This document shows positions 34,233 to 43,438 of a DNA stretch of 64,000 nt, piece after piece (the stretch's first letter is position 1; each line of letters opens with the position of its first letter). The notes beneath the pieces are model-generated. The model did not search any database, was not told the origin of the DNA, and was given only the letters and a program-made list of their open reading frames with translations. The DNA is from Amaricoccus sp047275745 (GTDB lineage: Bacteria > Pseudomonadota > Alphaproteobacteria > Rhodobacterales > Rhodobacteraceae), in contig NZ_JBKQWU010000016.1 in the NCBI RefSeq assembly GCF_047275745.1, positions 1 to 64,000 on the forward strand. The letters run 5' to 3'. A program made the position numbers and the translations under genes.

Positions 34233-35108
34233 ATGCGGCCCACATCGCTGCGCGGCCCGGCGTTCGAGGCCTTCGTCGCGCCGGCGCGGCGGCGGCCCGC
34301 GCTCTGGCGGCTCATGTGTGGCGCGATCATGGCAGCGGCGATCTGGGTCGGCACCGTCGCGATCTTCCTGAACGTGGCTCTATCCCGGGGGCTCGGGCCC
34401 GAAGACCCGGGCCTGCTGATCGCCTATCTCGCTGCCTTCGTCGGTCTCGCGGCCGGCACGATCCTGGCGGCGCGCTTGTTTGGCGGCCGCGGCCCGGGCA
34501 CGCTCGTCGGACCGGGCGGCTTCCGCGCGCGTGCTTTCGGCGCCGGGGTGCTCTTCGTCCTGGGACTCGGACTCTTCGGGGCTCTGGCGGGCGGTCTGCT
34601 CGACGATCCGCTGTCGCGCCAGCTTGACTTCGGTCCCTGGCTCCGCCTGTTGCCTTTCGTGCTCGCGGCCCTGCTGATCCAGACCTCGGCGGAGGAACTC
34701 GCCTTCCGGGGATTCCTCACGCAAGGCGTCGCCGCCCGGTTCCCCGCCCCCGCCGTCTGGCTCGGCATCCCGGCCCTCCTCTTCGGCGCGCTGCACTGGG
34801 ATTCGGTGACCTACGGGCCGAATGCCGTACTTGTCGCCGCGCACTCCGCGCTGGTCGGGCTGATCCTCGCGGACGTAACTGCCCGGCAGGGCAATCTGTC
34901 ACTCGCGATGGGCATGCATTTCGCGAACAACGCGGTGGCGCTGCTTCTCGTCGCGGCCCCGGGACCGCTCAGCGGGCTGGCGCTCTATACGTCATCGACC
35001 GGACCCGACGAGCCGGTCGCGTTCCGCCAGCTGCTGCTCCTCGGACTCGGCACGACCCTGGCCGGCTATGCGCTCTGGCTCGCCTGGAACCGGCGCCGGC
35101 GCGGCTGA
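34233..35108 (+). CDS. CPBP-family intramembrane metalloprotease
   Basis: A 291-aa membrane protein with about eight hydrophobic segments. The CPBP (Abi/Rce1) catalytic signature is present: SAEELAFRG (E154, E155 and R159), H188 in FGALHWD, and H229 in MGMHFANN. Such proteases cleave membrane-bound substrates or act in bacteriocin immunity; the substrate here is unknown. The ATG at 34233 has GGAGAGGACAGG before it. The 3' end overlaps the convergent sulfotransferase gene by 117 bp. Confidence 0.8.
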   Translation: MRPTSLRGPAFEAFVAPARRRPALWRLMCGAIMAAAIWVGTVAIFLNVALSRGLGPEDPGLLIAYLAAFVGLAAGTILAARLFGGRGPGTLVGPGGFRARAFGAGVLFVLGLGLFGALAGGLLDDPLSRQLDFGPWLRLLPFVLAALLIQTSAEELAFRGFLTQGVAARFPAPAVWLGIPALLFGALHWDSVTYGPNAVLVAAHSALVGLILADVTARQGNLSLAMGMHFANNAVALLLVAAPGPLSGLALYTSSTGPDEPVAFRQLLLLGLGTTLAGYALWLAWNRRRRG

Positions 35109-36008
35109 CTTCGCTTCGAGATAGCCGAAATGCGTCAAAACCTCGGCGCAGCGCGAATCGATCTCGGCGCGCGCCCGCGGATCGAGCCGCGCCAGCGAGG
35201 TCTCATTCGCATCGAGCCGCATGTGCTGCGCCATTTCGGAGAAGCGGTAGCAGCGCTCGATCTTGTTGATACCGACGATCCGGTCCTCTTCCACTACGCG
35301 GTGCTTGTCCTGAAGCAGCACGCCCTCGGTCCGTTTCGGGTCGAGGCCGGCGAATTCGTACATCTCGACGCTGACCTTCCAGGGCTCGGCCATCAGATCC
35401 TCGAACCTCCAGGTCCGGAGCGGCAGGCCGGCGGCCTCGTAGTCGATGAGCCAGCGGCCGAACTGGTTGTAGAGCGCGGTTGCCTGCTCAAGAGCGGCGC
35501 GCCGTGCCATCTGGCCCTCGCAGACGCCGCGGCCGTCGCGGATGATGCCGATCAGCCGCGCGTCCGGATAGAGTTCCATGAGATCCGGCACGAGGCCGAC
35601 GTTGTAGTTCATGACCTTGACGACCATCCGGTCGGGCGGCAGGTCGTCGGTGTAGAACCCCTCCTCCCGGAGCACGGACTTGTACCGCGCGACGGTGCCG
35701 CGATTGACACGCGAGGAGTCCCGCAGTCCCGCGCGCAGGGCCCTGCCTGCGATCCCGCGGAGCGGCCGCTCGCGCCTCGGCGGCGCGTCCAGGTTCAGCA
35801 CGTCGCCCCGGGTCAGCCAGATCGGCGCGTAGCGGAGCAGCTGGCGCGCGAGGGTCAGCGGATTCTTCCTGAACTTGCGCGGCCGGAACGGTTCATGGAA
35901 CTCGCCCTGCGGCCAGTAGGTGGCCGGGTGAGACCGAAAGATGTTGAGCGGTTGATTCGTCCCGCCCCGCTGCAGCCCCAGGATGAAGACAGGTCCGGCG
36001 CCACTCAC
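34992..36008 (-). CDS. sulfotransferase-family protein
   Basis: A 338-aa PAPS-dependent sulfotransferase-like protein. The 5'-phosphosulfate loop is ILGLQRGGTN near the N-terminus, and the 3'-phosphate-binding segment is RLIGIIRDGRGV. Such enzymes transfer sulfate to carbohydrates, lipids or peptides; the substrate is not evident and no sulfate-activation gene is near. Start GTG at 36008 has GGAGATCGG upstream. The last ~38 residues (Pro/Glu/Arg-rich) lie antisense to the CPBP gene and look like a recent extension beyond the normal domain end. Confidence 0.75.
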   Translation of the reverse strand: MSGAGPVFILGLQRGGTNQPLNIFRSHPATYWPQGEFHEPFRPRKFRKNPLTLARQLLRYAPIWLTRGDVLNLDAPPRRERPLRGIAGRALRAGLRDSSRVNRGTVARYKSVLREEGFYTDDLPPDRMVVKVMNYNVGLVPDLMELYPDARLIGIIRDGRGVCEGQMARRAALEQATALYNQFGRWLIDYEAAGLPLRTWRFEDLMAEPWKVSVEMYEFAGLDPKRTEGVLLQDKHRVVEEDRIVGINKIERCYRFSEMAQHMRLDANETSLARLDPRARAEIDSRCAEVLTHFGYLEAKSAAPAPVPGEPERIAGQGRAESEEQQLAERDRLVGSGR

Positions 36009-36388
36009 TCACCGATCTCCTCGTCAAGCATGAAATACTTGCCGCACTCTGGACGATGGGCCGGGGGCGCGTCAATGTTGTTTCATTGATTGGGTAAATC
36101 TTCAGGTACCGCGATACAATTCGGTCAGAACATGGAAATACAACTGGAAACCATTTTGGTCCATCGACGAAGATCGTGGGCAACCCGGTGTCGAGAGGCC
36201 GTAGCTCCGCTTCCTTTTGTCACATCATACTGGACAGTGCGCCGGCACGGAAGCGTCTCCGGGTCGAAAGCCGAAATTTATCAATGCGCTACCCGATGCG
36301 TCGGCACGCCGGACTCGGCGACGATTGCAATCGCGCCCCGCCGAGAATATCTAGGCCCGGGATCGACGAGGGAGGATCTGGTCGCGCC
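36009..36388. other. intergenic region between sulfotransferase and accD
   Basis: These 380 bp are noticeably less GC-rich than the neighbours. The only structured signal I see is the accD promoter candidate at 36325-36353. The open frame that continues upstream of accD has no recognisable coding character. Confidence 0.5.
36325..36353 (+). promoter_or_regulatory. candidate sigma70 promoter of accD-folC
   Basis: TTGCAA (36325-36330), a 17-nt spacer, and TATCTA (36348-36353), ending 35 nt before the accD ATG. Spacing is ideal and both hexamers match the consensus at four of six positions. Confidence 0.45.
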
Positions 36389-37324
36389 ATGAGCTGGATA
36401 TCCAACTATGTCCGCCCGAAGATCAACTCGCTCTTCGCCCGGCGCGAGGTTCCCGAGAACCTCTGGGTGAAATGCGACGGCTGCGGAACCATGCTGTTCC
36501 ATCGCGAACTCGGCGACAATCTGAACGTCTGCCCGAACTGCGGCTATCACATGGCGATCAGCCCCCGGGAGCGGTTCCGGGATCTGTTCGACGGTGGCGT
36601 CTTCGTGGAGATCAGCGTCCCGAAGCCCATCGCCGATCCACTGGCCTTCAAGGATCAGAAGAAATACCCCGACCGGCTGCGCGAGGCGCGCAAGAAGACC
36701 GGCGAGGAAGACGCGATGCTCGTCGCCGAGGGTGAGATCGGCCGGCTGAAGACGGTCTGCGTCGGGCAGGATTTCGCCTTCATGGGCGGATCGATGGGCA
36801 TGTATGTCGGGAATGCGATCATCGCCGGCGCCGAGCGGGCGGTGAAGCGCAAATGTCCGATGGTGCTCTTCGCCGCCGCGGGCGGCGCGCGGATGCAGGA
36901 AGGTATCCTGAGCCTCATGCAGATGCCGCGCGCGACCGTCGCGGCGCAGATGCTGAAGGAGGCCGGGCTGCCCTATATCGTCGTGCTGACCGATCCGACA
37001 ACGGGCGGCGTCACGGCGAGCTATGCGATGCTCGGCGATGTGCAGATCGCGGAACCCGGCGCGCTCATCTGTTTCGCGGGCCCGCGGGTGATCGAACAGA
37101 CGATCCGCGAGACGCTGCCCGAGGGATTCCAGCGGTCGGAATACCTGCTCGATCACGGGATGCTCGACATGGTGGTCCGGCGCGCCGACATGCGCGGCGT
37201 TCTGACGCGGCTCTTGCGCCTTCTCACCAATCAGCCGCCCGCGGTTCTCGGCGAGCTTTCGGTCGCGCCCGCCGAAGTCCCGGCCGCCGAAGGCGCTCCC
37301 GCCGGGGCGAGCGCGCAATCCTGA
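36389..37324 (+). CDS. accD: acetyl-CoA carboxylase carboxyltransferase subunit beta
   Basis: A 311-aa protein. An N-terminal zinc ribbon (CDGCG ... CPNCGYH) is followed by the crotonase-like carboxyltransferase fold, with FMGGSMGMYVG, AAGGARMQEG and DPTTGGVTASYAM. It forms the carboxyltransferase with AccA and makes malonyl-CoA for fatty acids. Start ATG at 36389 gives the family N-terminus (MSWISNYVRPKI). The usual partner folC follows 16 nt later, forming a conserved accD-folC pair. The C-terminal Ala/Pro tail is variable. Confidence 0.97.
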   Translation: MSWISNYVRPKINSLFARREVPENLWVKCDGCGTMLFHRELGDNLNVCPNCGYHMAISPRERFRDLFDGGVFVEISVPKPIADPLAFKDQKKYPDRLREARKKTGEEDAMLVAEGEIGRLKTVCVGQDFAFMGGSMGMYVGNAIIAGAERAVKRKCPMVLFAAAGGARMQEGILSLMQMPRATVAAQMLKEAGLPYIVVLTDPTTGGVTASYAMLGDVQIAEPGALICFAGPRVIEQTIRETLPEGFQRSEYLLDHGMLDMVVRRADMRGVLTRLLRLLTNQPPAVLGELSVAPAEVPAAEGAPAGASAQS

Positions 37325-37340
37325 GCTCGGGCACGCGCGC

Positions 37341-38630
37341 ATGACCGAGTGGAAGACGGAAGCGCCCGGTTCCGACCGGGTGCTCGAGCGTCTGATGACG
37401 CTGCATCCGAAGATCATCGACCTGACGCTCGGCAGGATCGAGCGGCTCCTCGCAGCGCTTGGTCATCCGGAGCATCGCCTGCCGCCCGTGATCCATGTCG
37501 CGGGCACCAATGGCAAGGGCTCGACGCTCGCGATGATCCGGGCCGGGCTGGAAGCCGAGGGGAAGACGGTCCACGTCTATACCTCGCCGCATCTCGCGCG
37601 CTTCCATGAACGCGTGCGCGTGACGGGCGAACTGATCGGCGAGGACGCGCTGATCGCGCTGCTGGAACGCTGCGAGGCGGCGAACGGCGGGGAGCCGATC
37701 ACCTTCTTCGAGATCACCACCGCCGCCGCGCTGCTCGCCTTCGCCGAGATGCCGGCCGATTACACGCTGCTCGAGGTCGGGCTCGGCGGGCGGCTCGATG
37801 CCACCAACGTGATCGCGCGGCCCGCCGTCACCGTCATCACGCCGGTCTCGATCGACCATCAGCAGTATCTGGGCGACACGCTCGCCGAGATCGCGGGCGA
37901 GAAGGCCGGGATTCTGAAATCCGGCGTGACGGGCGTGATCGGACCACAGGAGGCCCAGGCGATCGACGCGATCGAGCTGCGGGCAGAGGCGGTCGGCGCG
38001 CCGCTCGCCGTCGCGAACCGCGACTGGCAGGTCTGGGAGGAGCGGGGCCGGATCGCATATCTCGACGAACGTGGGCTTCTCGACCTGCCCCGGCCGAATC
38101 TCATCGGCGCGCATCAGGTGACGAACGCCGGCGCCGCGCTCGCGACCCTGCGGCGGCTCGGGGTGTCCGACGCCGGCTGCGAGGCCGCGGTGACCCGGGC
38201 CGAATGGCCAGCCCGCCTGCAGCGGCTGCGCCGCGGGCCGCTCGTCGACATCGCCGGTCCCTGCGAGCTCTGGCTCGACGGCGGGCACAATCCCGCCGCC
38301 GGGGAGGCGCTGGCCGAGGCGCTGCGGCGGCTGCCCGCCCGGCCGCTCCATCTGGTGACCGGGATGCTGAACACGAAGGATGTCGCGGGCTTCCTGCGCC
38401 CGCTCGCGGCGCTCGCCACCGATCTGCGCGGCGTCGGCATTCCGGGGGAGGCGGCGACGCTCTCGGCCAGGGAAACCGTCGCCGCGGCGCGGGGCGTCGG
38501 CATGAAGGCGGAGCCCGCCGCCGATGTCGCCGCCGCGATCGCGGCGATCCGCGCCGACGACTCCGACGCGCGCATCCTCATCTGCGGCTCGCTCTATCTC
38601 GCCGGCCGCGTGCTGCGCGAAAACGGCTGA
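37341..38630 (+). CDS. folC: bifunctional folylpolyglutamate/dihydrofolate synthase
   Basis: A 429-aa Mur-ligase-fold enzyme. The P-loop is VAGTNGKGSTLAM, with TSPHLARFHERV and the lysine-bearing EKAGILKSGV; the C-terminal domain carries WLDGGHNPAAGEAL. It adds glutamate to dihydropteroate and extends the polyglutamate tail of folates. Full length for the family. It follows accD at 16 nt and is followed by hairpins and a long gap, so it ends the operon. Confidence 0.94.
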   Translation: MTEWKTEAPGSDRVLERLMTLHPKIIDLTLGRIERLLAALGHPEHRLPPVIHVAGTNGKGSTLAMIRAGLEAEGKTVHVYTSPHLARFHERVRVTGELIGEDALIALLERCEAANGGEPITFFEITTAAALLAFAEMPADYTLLEVGLGGRLDATNVIARPAVTVITPVSIDHQQYLGDTLAEIAGEKAGILKSGVTGVIGPQEAQAIDAIELRAEAVGAPLAVANRDWQVWEERGRIAYLDERGLLDLPRPNLIGAHQVTNAGAALATLRRLGVSDAGCEAAVTRAEWPARLQRLRRGPLVDIAGPCELWLDGGHNPAAGEALAEALRRLPARPLHLVTGMLNTKDVAGFLRPLAALATDLRGVGIPGEAATLSARETVAAARGVGMKAEPAADVAAAIAAIRADDSDARILICGSLYLAGRVLRENG

Positions 38631-38979
38631 CCAGAAGAAAGAAAAAGGCCGGGCAGGGGGCGCCCGGCCAGTGGGGGAGGAACCGCCGCCGGTCCCTGCC
38701 AAGAAGATCCGGCGGCCCCCAGTAACGCTAAGGGCTACAGAGCCCCGCGCCACATTCCATTCAGATTAATCTATCTCGATCTACCCTCCGCGGCGGAACT
38801 AGCCAAACACAATAAATTACAGATCATGTACACACCTTACGATTGCAAATTTTGACGTTTTTATGGCGATCGGTCAAGCGAAAGCCATATGTTCGGGGTG
38901 CGGCACTCCCGCGCAGCTTGCGAAGGCCAGGCCGAGCACCTACGAAACCGTCAAGCCAAACTTCCGGAGGAACCGACCG
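38631..38979. other. intergenic region between folC and ilvD
   Basis: A 349-bp gap. It holds the hairpin at 38647-38669, a second inverted repeat CCGCCGG/CCGGCGG at about 38684-38714, and an AT-rich stretch (about 38750-38870) where an ilvD promoter would be expected. An in-frame ATG at 38863 would extend IlvD by 39 residues, but the extension is not typical of the family. No attenuator peptide rich in branched-chain residues is seen. Confidence 0.5.
38647..38669. terminator. GC hairpin with A-tract after folC
   Basis: GGCCGGGC and GCCCGGCC form an 8-bp perfect stem with a 7-nt loop. An A-rich run (AAGAAAGAAAAA) lies upstream and no T run downstream on the plus strand. The T-tract is therefore on the minus strand, so it reads best as a leftward terminator, perhaps a two-way one, although no leftward gene is visible there. 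Confidence 0.4.
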
Positions 38980-40713
38980 ATGGACGCGCCAAAATTCGAC
39001 AAGAGCAGGCTGCCGAGCCGCCATGTGACCGAGGGCCCGGCGCGCGCGCCCCACCGCAGCTACCTCTATGCGATGGGTATCTCCGAGGCCGAGATCCACC
39101 AGCCGCTCGTCGGTGTCGCCACCTGCTGGAACGAGGCCGCGCCCTGCAACATCGCGCTGAATCGCCAGGCCCAGGCGGCGAAGCTCGGCGTCAAGCAGGC
39201 GCTCGGCACACCGCGCGAATTCACGACGATCACCGTGACCGACGGCATGGCGATGGGGCACGAAGGGATGCGCGCCTCGCTCGCCTCGCGCGATGCGATC
39301 GCCGACACGGTGGAACTGACGATGCGCGGCCATTGCTACGACGCGCTCGTGGGTCTCGCGGGCTGCGACAAGAGCCTGCCGGGGATGATGATGGCGATGG
39401 TCCGCCTCAACGTGCCCTCGGTCTTCATCTACGGTGGCTCGATCCTGCCGGGCAAGCTCAACGGTCGCGACGTGGTGGTTCAGGACGTGTTCGAGGCGGT
39501 CGGCAAGCATCAGGCCGGCCAGATGTCCGACGCCGAACTCGACATCATCGAACGGATCGCCTGCCCCTCGGCGGGTGCCTGCGGCGGGCAATATACCGCG
39601 AACACGATGGCCTGCGTCTCCGAGGCGATCGGCCTCGCGCTCTTCAATTCCTCCGGCGCCCCCGCGCCCTACGAGAGCCGCGACCAGTACGCGGTGGCGA
39701 GCGGTCTCGCGGTGATGACCCTGCTTGAAAAGGGCATTCGCGCGCGGGACGTGGTGACGCGCGAGGCGCTTGAAAACGCCGCCCGCGTCGTCGCCTGCAC
39801 CGGCGGATCGACGAATGGCGGGCTGCACCTGCCCGCGATCGCGCATGAGGCGGGGATCGACTTCACGCTCCAGGATGTCTGCGACATCTTCCGCGACACG
39901 CCCTATTTCGTGAACCTGCGTCCGGGCGGCGAATATGTCGCGAAGGATCTCTACGAGGCGGGCGGCGTTCCGGTCGTGCTCAAGGAACTCCGCAAGGCGG
40001 GCCTCCTGCACGAAGACTGCCTGACCGCGAGCGGCCGGACCATGGGCGAGGAACTCGACCTCGTGCGGGGCGAGCCGGACGGGAAGGTGATCTATCCGGT
40101 CGAGACCCCGATCTCGAAGACCGGCGGCGTCGTCGGGCTCTCAGGCAATCTCGCGCCCGAAGGGGCCATCGTGAAGGTCGCCGGCATGTCGCCCGCCGAG
40201 CAGGTCTTCACCGGCCCGGCCCGCGTCTTCGACTGCGAGGAGGACGCGTTCGAGGCGGTGCAGAAGCGCCAGTACAGGGAGGGCGAGGTGATCGTCATCC
40301 GCAACGAGGGGCCGACCGGCGGGCCGGGCATGCGCGAGATGCTCTCGACCACCGCCGCGCTCTCGGGCCAGGGCATGGGCAAGAAGGTCGCGCTCATCAC
40401 CGATGGCCGCTTCTCGGGCGCGACCCGCGGCTTCTGCGTCGGCCATGTCGGGCCGGAGGCGGCGAAGTGCGGGCCGATCGCGCTGCTCCGCGACGGGGAC
40501 GTGATCACGCTCGACGCGGTCAGGGGCGAGATCTCGGTCGCGCTCTCCGACGCGGATCTGGAGGAGCGGCGCAGGGACTGGAAAGGTCCGCGCGACACGA
40601 TCTACGCGAGCGGCGCGCTCTGGAAATACGCCCAGCTGGTCGGCCCGACCTATCTCGGCGCGGTCACCCATCCGGGCGCGAAGGCGGAAAAGCACATCTA
40701 TGCGGATCTCTGA
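38980..40713 (+). CDS. ilvD: dihydroxy-acid dehydratase
   Basis: A 577-aa iron-sulfur enzyme of valine, isoleucine and pantothenate synthesis. Visible family blocks are ATCWNEAAPCN, VGLAGCDKSLPGMMMA, ACPSAGACGGQYTANTMAC, ACTGGSTNGGLHLPAI, and near the end TDGRFSGATRGFCVGHVGPEA. The cysteines of the second and third blocks bind the cluster. CCGGAGGAACCG before the ATG at 38980 sets the start. The 3' end overlaps the start of a lipoprotein gene by 14 nt. Confidence 0.97.
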   Translation: MDAPKFDKSRLPSRHVTEGPARAPHRSYLYAMGISEAEIHQPLVGVATCWNEAAPCNIALNRQAQAAKLGVKQALGTPREFTTITVTDGMAMGHEGMRASLASRDAIADTVELTMRGHCYDALVGLAGCDKSLPGMMMAMVRLNVPSVFIYGGSILPGKLNGRDVVVQDVFEAVGKHQAGQMSDAELDIIERIACPSAGACGGQYTANTMACVSEAIGLALFNSSGAPAPYESRDQYAVASGLAVMTLLEKGIRARDVVTREALENAARVVACTGGSTNGGLHLPAIAHEAGIDFTLQDVCDIFRDTPYFVNLRPGGEYVAKDLYEAGGVPVVLKELRKAGLLHEDCLTASGRTMGEELDLVRGEPDGKVIYPVETPISKTGGVVGLSGNLAPEGAIVKVAGMSPAEQVFTGPARVFDCEEDAFEAVQKRQYREGEVIVIRNEGPTGGPGMREMLSTTAALSGQGMGKKVALITDGRFSGATRGFCVGHVGPEAAKCGPIALLRDGDVITLDAVRGEISVALSDADLEERRRDWKGPRDTIYASGALWKYAQLVGPTYLGAVTHPGAKAEKHIYADL

Positions 40714-41365
40714 GATCGCGGCCATCGCGGCCCTGCCGCTGCTCGCGGCCTGCGCCGGGCTGGGAATTTCCGGCTCGGCGCCCAACCAGACCACGGTGAC
40801 GGCGGGCGGGCAGCGCGTCACGATCCTTGCGCCGGCCGGCTTCTGTATCGATCGCAGCAGCACCAGCGTCACCTCCGCCGGCGCCTTCGTGCTCGTCAGC
40901 GATTGCCAGCTGCTCTCGCCATCCCGTGCGATGGACCCGACGGGCGCCGGGGCGGTGGAGGACGAGCGGGAGCCGATCGGGGCCGCGCTGACCGCGAGCC
41001 TGTCGCCCACCGGTCTCGGCGAGGCCGGTCCCGCGACCAATTCCCTGAGCGATCTCGCACGTTACGCGCGGACGCCCGAGGGACTGGCGATGATCGGGCG
41101 CGGCGGACGGAGCCAGGGCGTGCGCCTGCTCGAAAGCGCCGAACGCGACGGCGTGCTCTATCTCCATGTCGAAGATCGCGGGCCCGGGCCGATCCCGGGA
41201 CTCGAGCCGCGCTACTGGCGGGCGTTCTTCGAGGTCAACGGGCGGCTGACCGCCGTGTCGCAGCTTGGCTTCGCCGGTTCAGGCATCGACCGGCAGAGCG
41301 GGCTCAACCTCGTCTCGGCCTTCGTGCAGGCGATCCGGGCGGCGAACCCGGCACCGGCGGGCTGA
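40700..41365 (+). CDS. predicted lipoprotein of unknown function
   Basis: A 221-aa protein with a signal peptide and the lipobox LLAAC (cysteine at residue 18), so it should be lipid-anchored in the periplasmic space. Two further cysteines occur near residues 49 and 69. The mature protein has no motif I recognise. It starts 14 nt inside the end of ilvD in another frame and could be translated by coupling. The link with branched-chain synthesis may be only positional. Confidence 0.75.
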   Translation: MRISEIAAIAALPLLAACAGLGISGSAPNQTTVTAGGQRVTILAPAGFCIDRSSTSVTSAGAFVLVSDCQLLSPSRAMDPTGAGAVEDEREPIGAALTASLSPTGLGEAGPATNSLSDLARYARTPEGLAMIGRGGRSQGVRLLESAERDGVLYLHVEDRGPGPIPGLEPRYWRAFFEVNGRLTAVSQLGFAGSGIDRQSGLNLVSAFVQAIRAANPAPAG

Positions 41366-41387
41366 GACCTGGCCGCCCTCGGCTCCG

Positions 41388-42383
41388 TCAGCGCCCGCCG
41401 CCACCCTTGCCGTCCCGAAGCTGATCCATGATCGAGACAAGTTCCGCGCTGATCCCCGGCTCGGAGAGCGCATGGCCCGCGGTCGGGATCATCCGGAGAT
41501 GCGAGCCGGGCCAGGCGCGGTGCAACGCATGGGCGGTGCGCGGCGGGCAGATCATGTCGTAGCGGCCCTGGACGATGTAGCCCGGGACCTCGGCGATTCG
41601 CTTCATGTTCCGCGTGATGTGGTCGTCGCCGTCGAGGAAACCGCCGTTGACGAAATAGTGATTCTCCAGCCGGGCGAAGGCGAGCGCGTAGGCGCCCGAG
41701 GGCGATCCCCTGCCCTCGCCGGGGTCGAGCACCGCGAGCGCGCTTTCCCAGCCCGCCCAGGCCCGCGCGAACCGCGCCTGCTCCACGCCATCCCCGGAGA
41801 AGAGCCGGCGGTGATAGGCGGCGATCAGATCCGAGCGTTCCTCCCGCGGCACCATGCCGGCGAAGGCCGTCCATTGCTCCGGCCAGAAGGCGCCGGCGCC
41901 GCCGCCGTAGAACCAGTCGAGCTCGGATTGCGTCATGGTGAAGACGCCGCGCAGCACCAGCGCCGCCGCCCGGTCCGGATGCGCCTGCGCGTAGACGAGC
42001 GCGAGGCAGGCGCCCCAGGACCCGCCGAACACGATCCAGCGGTCGATGCCGCAGGCCTCGCGAATCCGCTCGATATCCGCGACGAGATCCCAGGTCGTGT
42101 TGTTCTCGACATTCGCCGAGGGTTGCGAGCGCCCGCAACCGCGCTGATCGAAGAGGATCACCCGGTAGTGCGCGGGGTCGAAGAAGCGGCGCATGCCGGG
42201 CGAACATCCGCCCCCCGGTCCGCCGTGCAGGACGACGACCGGAACTCCATCGGGCTTGCCGCATTGCTCCACATAGAGCCGGTGCCCGCCGGGCATTTCC
42301 ATGACCTGCTGGCGGAAAGGCTCGATGGGCGCGTAAAGGCCGCCACGCTGGCCGGTACCGCCAGGGTTCAGGTTTTCTTTCAT
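41388..42383 (-). CDS. pip: prolyl aminopeptidase
   Basis: A 331-aa alpha/beta-hydrolase. HGGPGGG forms the oxyanion-hole region, VIDQRGCGRS-type sequence is present as FDQRGCGRSQPS, the nucleophile is in GGSWGACLAL, and the aspartate and histidine lie in YDMICPP and TAGHALSEP. It removes N-terminal proline from peptides in the cytoplasm. Full-length and typical of proteobacterial Pip. It converges with the lipoprotein gene and is divergent from ubiG, 54 bp away. Confidence 0.92.
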   Translation of the reverse strand: MKENLNPGGTGQRGGLYAPIEPFRQQVMEMPGGHRLYVEQCGKPDGVPVVVLHGGPGGGCSPGMRRFFDPAHYRVILFDQRGCGRSQPSANVENNTTWDLVADIERIREACGIDRWIVFGGSWGACLALVYAQAHPDRAAALVLRGVFTMTQSELDWFYGGGAGAFWPEQWTAFAGMVPREERSDLIAAYHRRLFSGDGVEQARFARAWAGWESALAVLDPGEGRGSPSGAYALAFARLENHYFVNGGFLDGDDHITRNMKRIAEVPGYIVQGRYDMICPPRTAHALHRAWPGSHLRMIPTAGHALSEPGISAELVSIMDQLRDGKGGGGR

Positions 42384-42437
42384 GGGCGTGTTGAAATATA
42401 TCCCGTCAAGGCTCTGGGATCATCGCAGGTTGGAAAG

Positions 42438-43193
42438 ATGAGTGCAACGCCCTCCGGGGACACGGTCGACCCGACGGAGGTCGCCAAGTTCGAGGCCATG
42501 GCGGCGGAATGGTGGGACCCCACCGGCAAGTTCAGACCGCTGCACATGATGAACCCCTGCCGGCTCGATTACGTGATCGCGCAGATCGCGGCGCAGTTCG
42601 GGCGCGACCCGAAGGCGGAGCGTCCCTTCGCTGGATTGCGCCTTCTCGACATCGGCTGCGGCGGCGGCCTGCTGAGCGAGCCGATGGCGCGGCTCGGCGC
42701 GGAGGTGACGGGCGCCGACGCCGCGGCGGGCAACATTCCCGTCGCGCGGGTGCACGCGGAACAGTCGGGGCTCGCGATCGACTATCGCCACGCGACCGCG
42801 GAGGCGCTGGCCGAGGCCGGGGAGCGGTTCGATGTCGTCCTGAACATGGAAGTGGTCGAGCATGTCGCCGATCCGCCCGCCTATCTCGGCGCCTGCCACG
42901 ACCTGCTGCGGCCGGGCGGGCTGATGATCTGCTCCACGATCAACCGCAACCCGATGAGCTACGCCGTCGCCATTCTCGGCGCCGAACATGTGATGCGCTG
43001 GCTGCCGAAGGGTACGCATGACTGGCGCAAGTTCCTGACGCCCGACGAGCTTCGCGCGTTGATCGCGGGCGCGGGCCTCACGCCCGTGGACGCCAAGGGC
43101 TTCGTCTTTAACCCGCTGAGCCGGAGCTGGAGCATCTCGGACCGCGACCTGTCGGTCAACTACGTCACCGCGAGCATCCGGGAGGCCGGCTGA
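42438..43193 (+). CDS. ubiG: ubiquinone biosynthesis O-methyltransferase
   Basis: A 251-aa SAM-dependent methyltransferase. The N-terminal EVAKFEAMAAEWWDPTGKFRPLH block is specific to UbiG; motif I is LLDIGCGGGLLSEPMA, and NMEVVEHVADP and STINRNP follow. It performs both O-methylations of ubiquinone, matching the ubiquinone-sensing RegB elsewhere in the window. The frame remains open upstream, antisense to pip; I start at 42438, where the family N-terminus begins and GGAAAG precedes. Confidence 0.95.
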   Translation: MSATPSGDTVDPTEVAKFEAMAAEWWDPTGKFRPLHMMNPCRLDYVIAQIAAQFGRDPKAERPFAGLRLLDIGCGGGLLSEPMARLGAEVTGADAAAGNIPVARVHAEQSGLAIDYRHATAEALAEAGERFDVVLNMEVVEHVADPPAYLGACHDLLRPGGLMICSTINRNPMSYAVAILGAEHVMRWLPKGTHDWRKFLTPDELRALIAGAGLTPVDAKGFVFNPLSRSWSISDRDLSVNYVTASIREAG

Positions 43194-43214
43194 ACCGCTC
43201 GCCGCGACCCCTTC

Positions 43215-43298
43215 TGGTGCGGGCGGTCGGAGTCGAACCGACACGCCTTGCGGCGGGGGTGTTTGAGACCCCTGCGTCTACCATTCCGCCACGCCCGC
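43215..43298 (-). tRNA. tRNA-Leu (anticodon CAA)
   Basis: An 84-nt class II tRNA including an encoded CCA. The acceptor pairs GCGGGCG/CGCCCGC perfectly, the anticodon loop CTCAAAC gives anticodon CAA (reads UUG), a long variable arm (CGCC...GGCG) is present, and the T-arm has GGTTCGACTCC. It lies 21 nt after ubiG on the opposite strand. Confidence 0.96.
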
Positions 43299-43438
43299 GA
43301 CCCCGTTCCGAGACCCGAGGCGCCGGAACGGCCGCACCCTATGCGCGGGCGGGAGGCAAGTCCAGCGGTTCCGGCCCGACCCGCCGCGCGGTCGCGCCGG
43401 CTGCCCTTTCCCCGCGTTTGGAGGCGCGCTGAACGACG

